Assembly: GCA_900239685.1 (NCBI GenBank)
Contig: OENT01000744.1
Span: 16,262 to 80,261, forward strand
Origin: Rotaria macrura
Taxonomy: Eukaryota; Rotifera; Eurotatoria; Philodinida; Philodinidae
DNA: 64,000 nt
Direction of reading: 5' to 3'
The translations under genes and the position numbers were made by a program. Positions within the stretch are counted from its first letter, which is position 1. Each line of letters starts with the position of its first letter. Of this stretch, positions 62,595 to 64,000 are shown piece after piece. The notes below the pieces were generated by a model, which was given only the letters and a program-made list of their open reading frames with translations, did no database searches and was not told where the DNA came from.

Positions 62595-63047
62595 CAAATA
62601 AATAGTAAGTGCACACCGAAACATAAACACTAATCCTAACACATTGTCCTCCATTTAGAACAAGCTAAAAGAACAGCGTAATAACACATCCTATCGCAAC
62701 GAAAAACACATAAAATAAAACAACCAATCCAATCGAAAAAAAAGCAAACCAATTAAAACGATTCATCTAAGGAAATAAAGCTATAAAAAACGAACCTACT
62801 TTCCCAAAACATACTACCAAATATAGATCAACTTAAACATGCGTAAGAGACAATCACGAAACAGTCAGCACGCTGGTGATTAACTTTCAGAATTATCAAA
62901 AACAACTCACGGCAAACAGCCACGATAAACTATTATTATACAAACCATAAAAATAAAACGACATCACTACCTTTACACACCGCAACATTATTTAGTCAAA
63001 AAAAAACGAACGCATTCGATCACTATGCGCAAAACTAATACATTTAT
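62595..63047 (+). other. 3' untranslated part of the PLE
   Basis: A-rich, C-containing, T-poor sequence between the endonuclease stop and the terminal repeat array. Its composition differs from the T-rich 5' leader. No gene is present. Confidence 0.5.
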
Positions 63048-64000
63048 TTATATAGTGAATGAATCCACATAATTCGAAACAGCTACAAACGAAATCTCAA
63101 CAATTTATTCAATCGCATGATCGTCAATTACTTAACTCAACAGCCGCTATGATAGGCATTTCAATCGTCATCGTCATACATCGTACAGATTTATGTTTCG
63201 ACAGAGATGGTCGTGGGAAAAACATTGATTCTACTTGGTCTGAACATGGTCCGAAACTGGATCGAAAATTTACACAAATCGTCAATATATTTCATCAACT
63301 TTTCATTTTTTATTTATATAGTGAATGAATCAACATGATTTGAAGCAGCTGCAAACGAAATCTCAACATTTTATTGAATCGCATCATCGTCAATTACTTA
63401 ACTCAACAGCCGCTATGATAGGCATTTTCAATCGTCATCGTCATACATCGTATCGATTTATGTTTCGGCAGAGGTGGTCGTGGGAAAAACATCGATTATA
63501 TTTGGTCTGAACATGGTCCGAACGTGGATCAAAAATTTACACATATCGTCAATATATTTCATCAACTGTTCATGTTTTATTTACATAGTGAATAAATCAA
63601 CATCATTCAAAATGGCTGCAAACGAAATCTCAACATTCGTTTCAATCGTCTGATTGTCAGTTACTTTACTCAACAGCAGCTATGATAGGGATTCCGAACG
63701 TCAACATCATACATGGTATAGATTTACATATCGGAAGAGAAGGTCGCGGGAAAAACATCGATTCTACTTGGTCTGAATATGGTCCGAACCTGGATCGAAA
63801 ATTCACACAAATCATCAATATACTTCATCAACTTTTCATTTTTTATTTATATAGTGAATGAAACAACATGATTCGAAACAGCTGGAAACGAAATCTCAAC
63901 ATTTTATTGAATCGCATCATCGTCAATTACTTAACTCAACAGCCGCTATGATAGGCATTTTCAATCGTCATCGTCATACATCGTATCGAATTATGTTTCG
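63048..64000 (+). repeat. right flanking tandem array of ~266-bp units, open at the window edge
   Basis: The word CAAACGAAATCTCAAC recurs at about 63086, 63352, 63618 and 63885 (one copy has GGAAACGAAATC), giving units of 265-267 bp. There are three full units and the start of a fourth. Each holds the TCAATTACTTAACTCAACAG and CGTGGGAAAAACAT segments in order. The units are plus-oriented, opposite to the left flank. Short open frames inside repeat the same peptide and are artefacts of repetition. Confidence 0.9.

Noticed and set aside
63059..63510. Repeated open frames beginning MNPHNSKQLQTKSQ and MNQHDLKQLQTKSQ
   Set aside because: They are the same frame read in successive ~266-bp repeat units, not genes.
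1..64000. tRNA, rRNA or CRISPR arrays
   Set aside because: No cloverleaf with convincing A and B boxes, no rRNA core, and no short direct repeats with regular spacers were seen by eye. Structural RNA searches could not be run.
63048..64000. Active hammerhead ribozymes in every right-hand repeat unit
   Set aside because: These units read CTGAACA or CTGAATA in place of CTGANGA, and GAA spacing is altered, so the catalytic core is not intact there.

Overview
The window looks like nuclear DNA of a bdelloid rotifer. It is AT-rich. Genes have short GT–AG introns, lie on both strands, and sit in long non-coding stretches with small transposon relatives. Three things point to the lineage: a Penelope-like element (PLE) with a GIY-YIG endonuclease; a decayed secreted protein with LDL-receptor class A-like repeats of a kind expanded in bdelloids (recalled, not searched); and a tandem family of two-pass membrane proteins with no relative I can name. 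Species is not determined.

Layout. (1) 549-13340, minus: a nine-exon class III myosin (kinase + motor + IQ motifs). One splice junction is 1 nt out of phase, and the motor carries a very long Asn/Ser-rich insertion. (2) 13341-18185: divergent intergenic DNA with one copy of a ~550-bp hairpin-bearing repeat and an ATTCG-type simple repeat. (3) 18186-26181, plus: a 15-exon contactin (signal peptide, C-type lectin-like domain, six Ig, four FN3, GPI signal). Its last intron holds a rearranged copy of the same repeat and an ambiguous base. (4) 26182-31144: gene-poor DNA. (5) 31145-31961, plus: a five-exon four-pass membrane protein. (6) 33461-34505: a TTAA-flanked piggyBac-type non-autonomous element with a large internal palindrome. 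(7) 37188-40430, plus: a broken LDLa-like gene. (8) 42016-42641, minus: a short secreted peptidoglycan recognition protein that appears to lack the catalytic Cys. (9) 46858-47014: a sulfotransferase-like scrap. (10) 47693-57642, minus: three tandem paralogues of the two-pass family. A pogo/Tigger-type MITE and a fold-back MITE lie between the second and third. (11) 58909-64000: a PLE (reverse transcriptase, then GIY-YIG endonuclease after a 1-nt frame break). It is flanked by ~265-bp units, inverted on the left and in a tandem array on the right that runs off the window. One unit has a hammerhead-ribozyme-like core.

Myosin III and contactin are conserved animal genes: an actin-based kinase-motor of sensory or protrusive cells, and a GPI-anchored adhesion protein. 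Their adjacency suggests no shared pathway. The right third is accessory: a lineage-restricted paralogue array, decayed genes and several transposon classes. Exon boundaries were set by eye from GT/AG sites, phase and family conservation, without transcript data.
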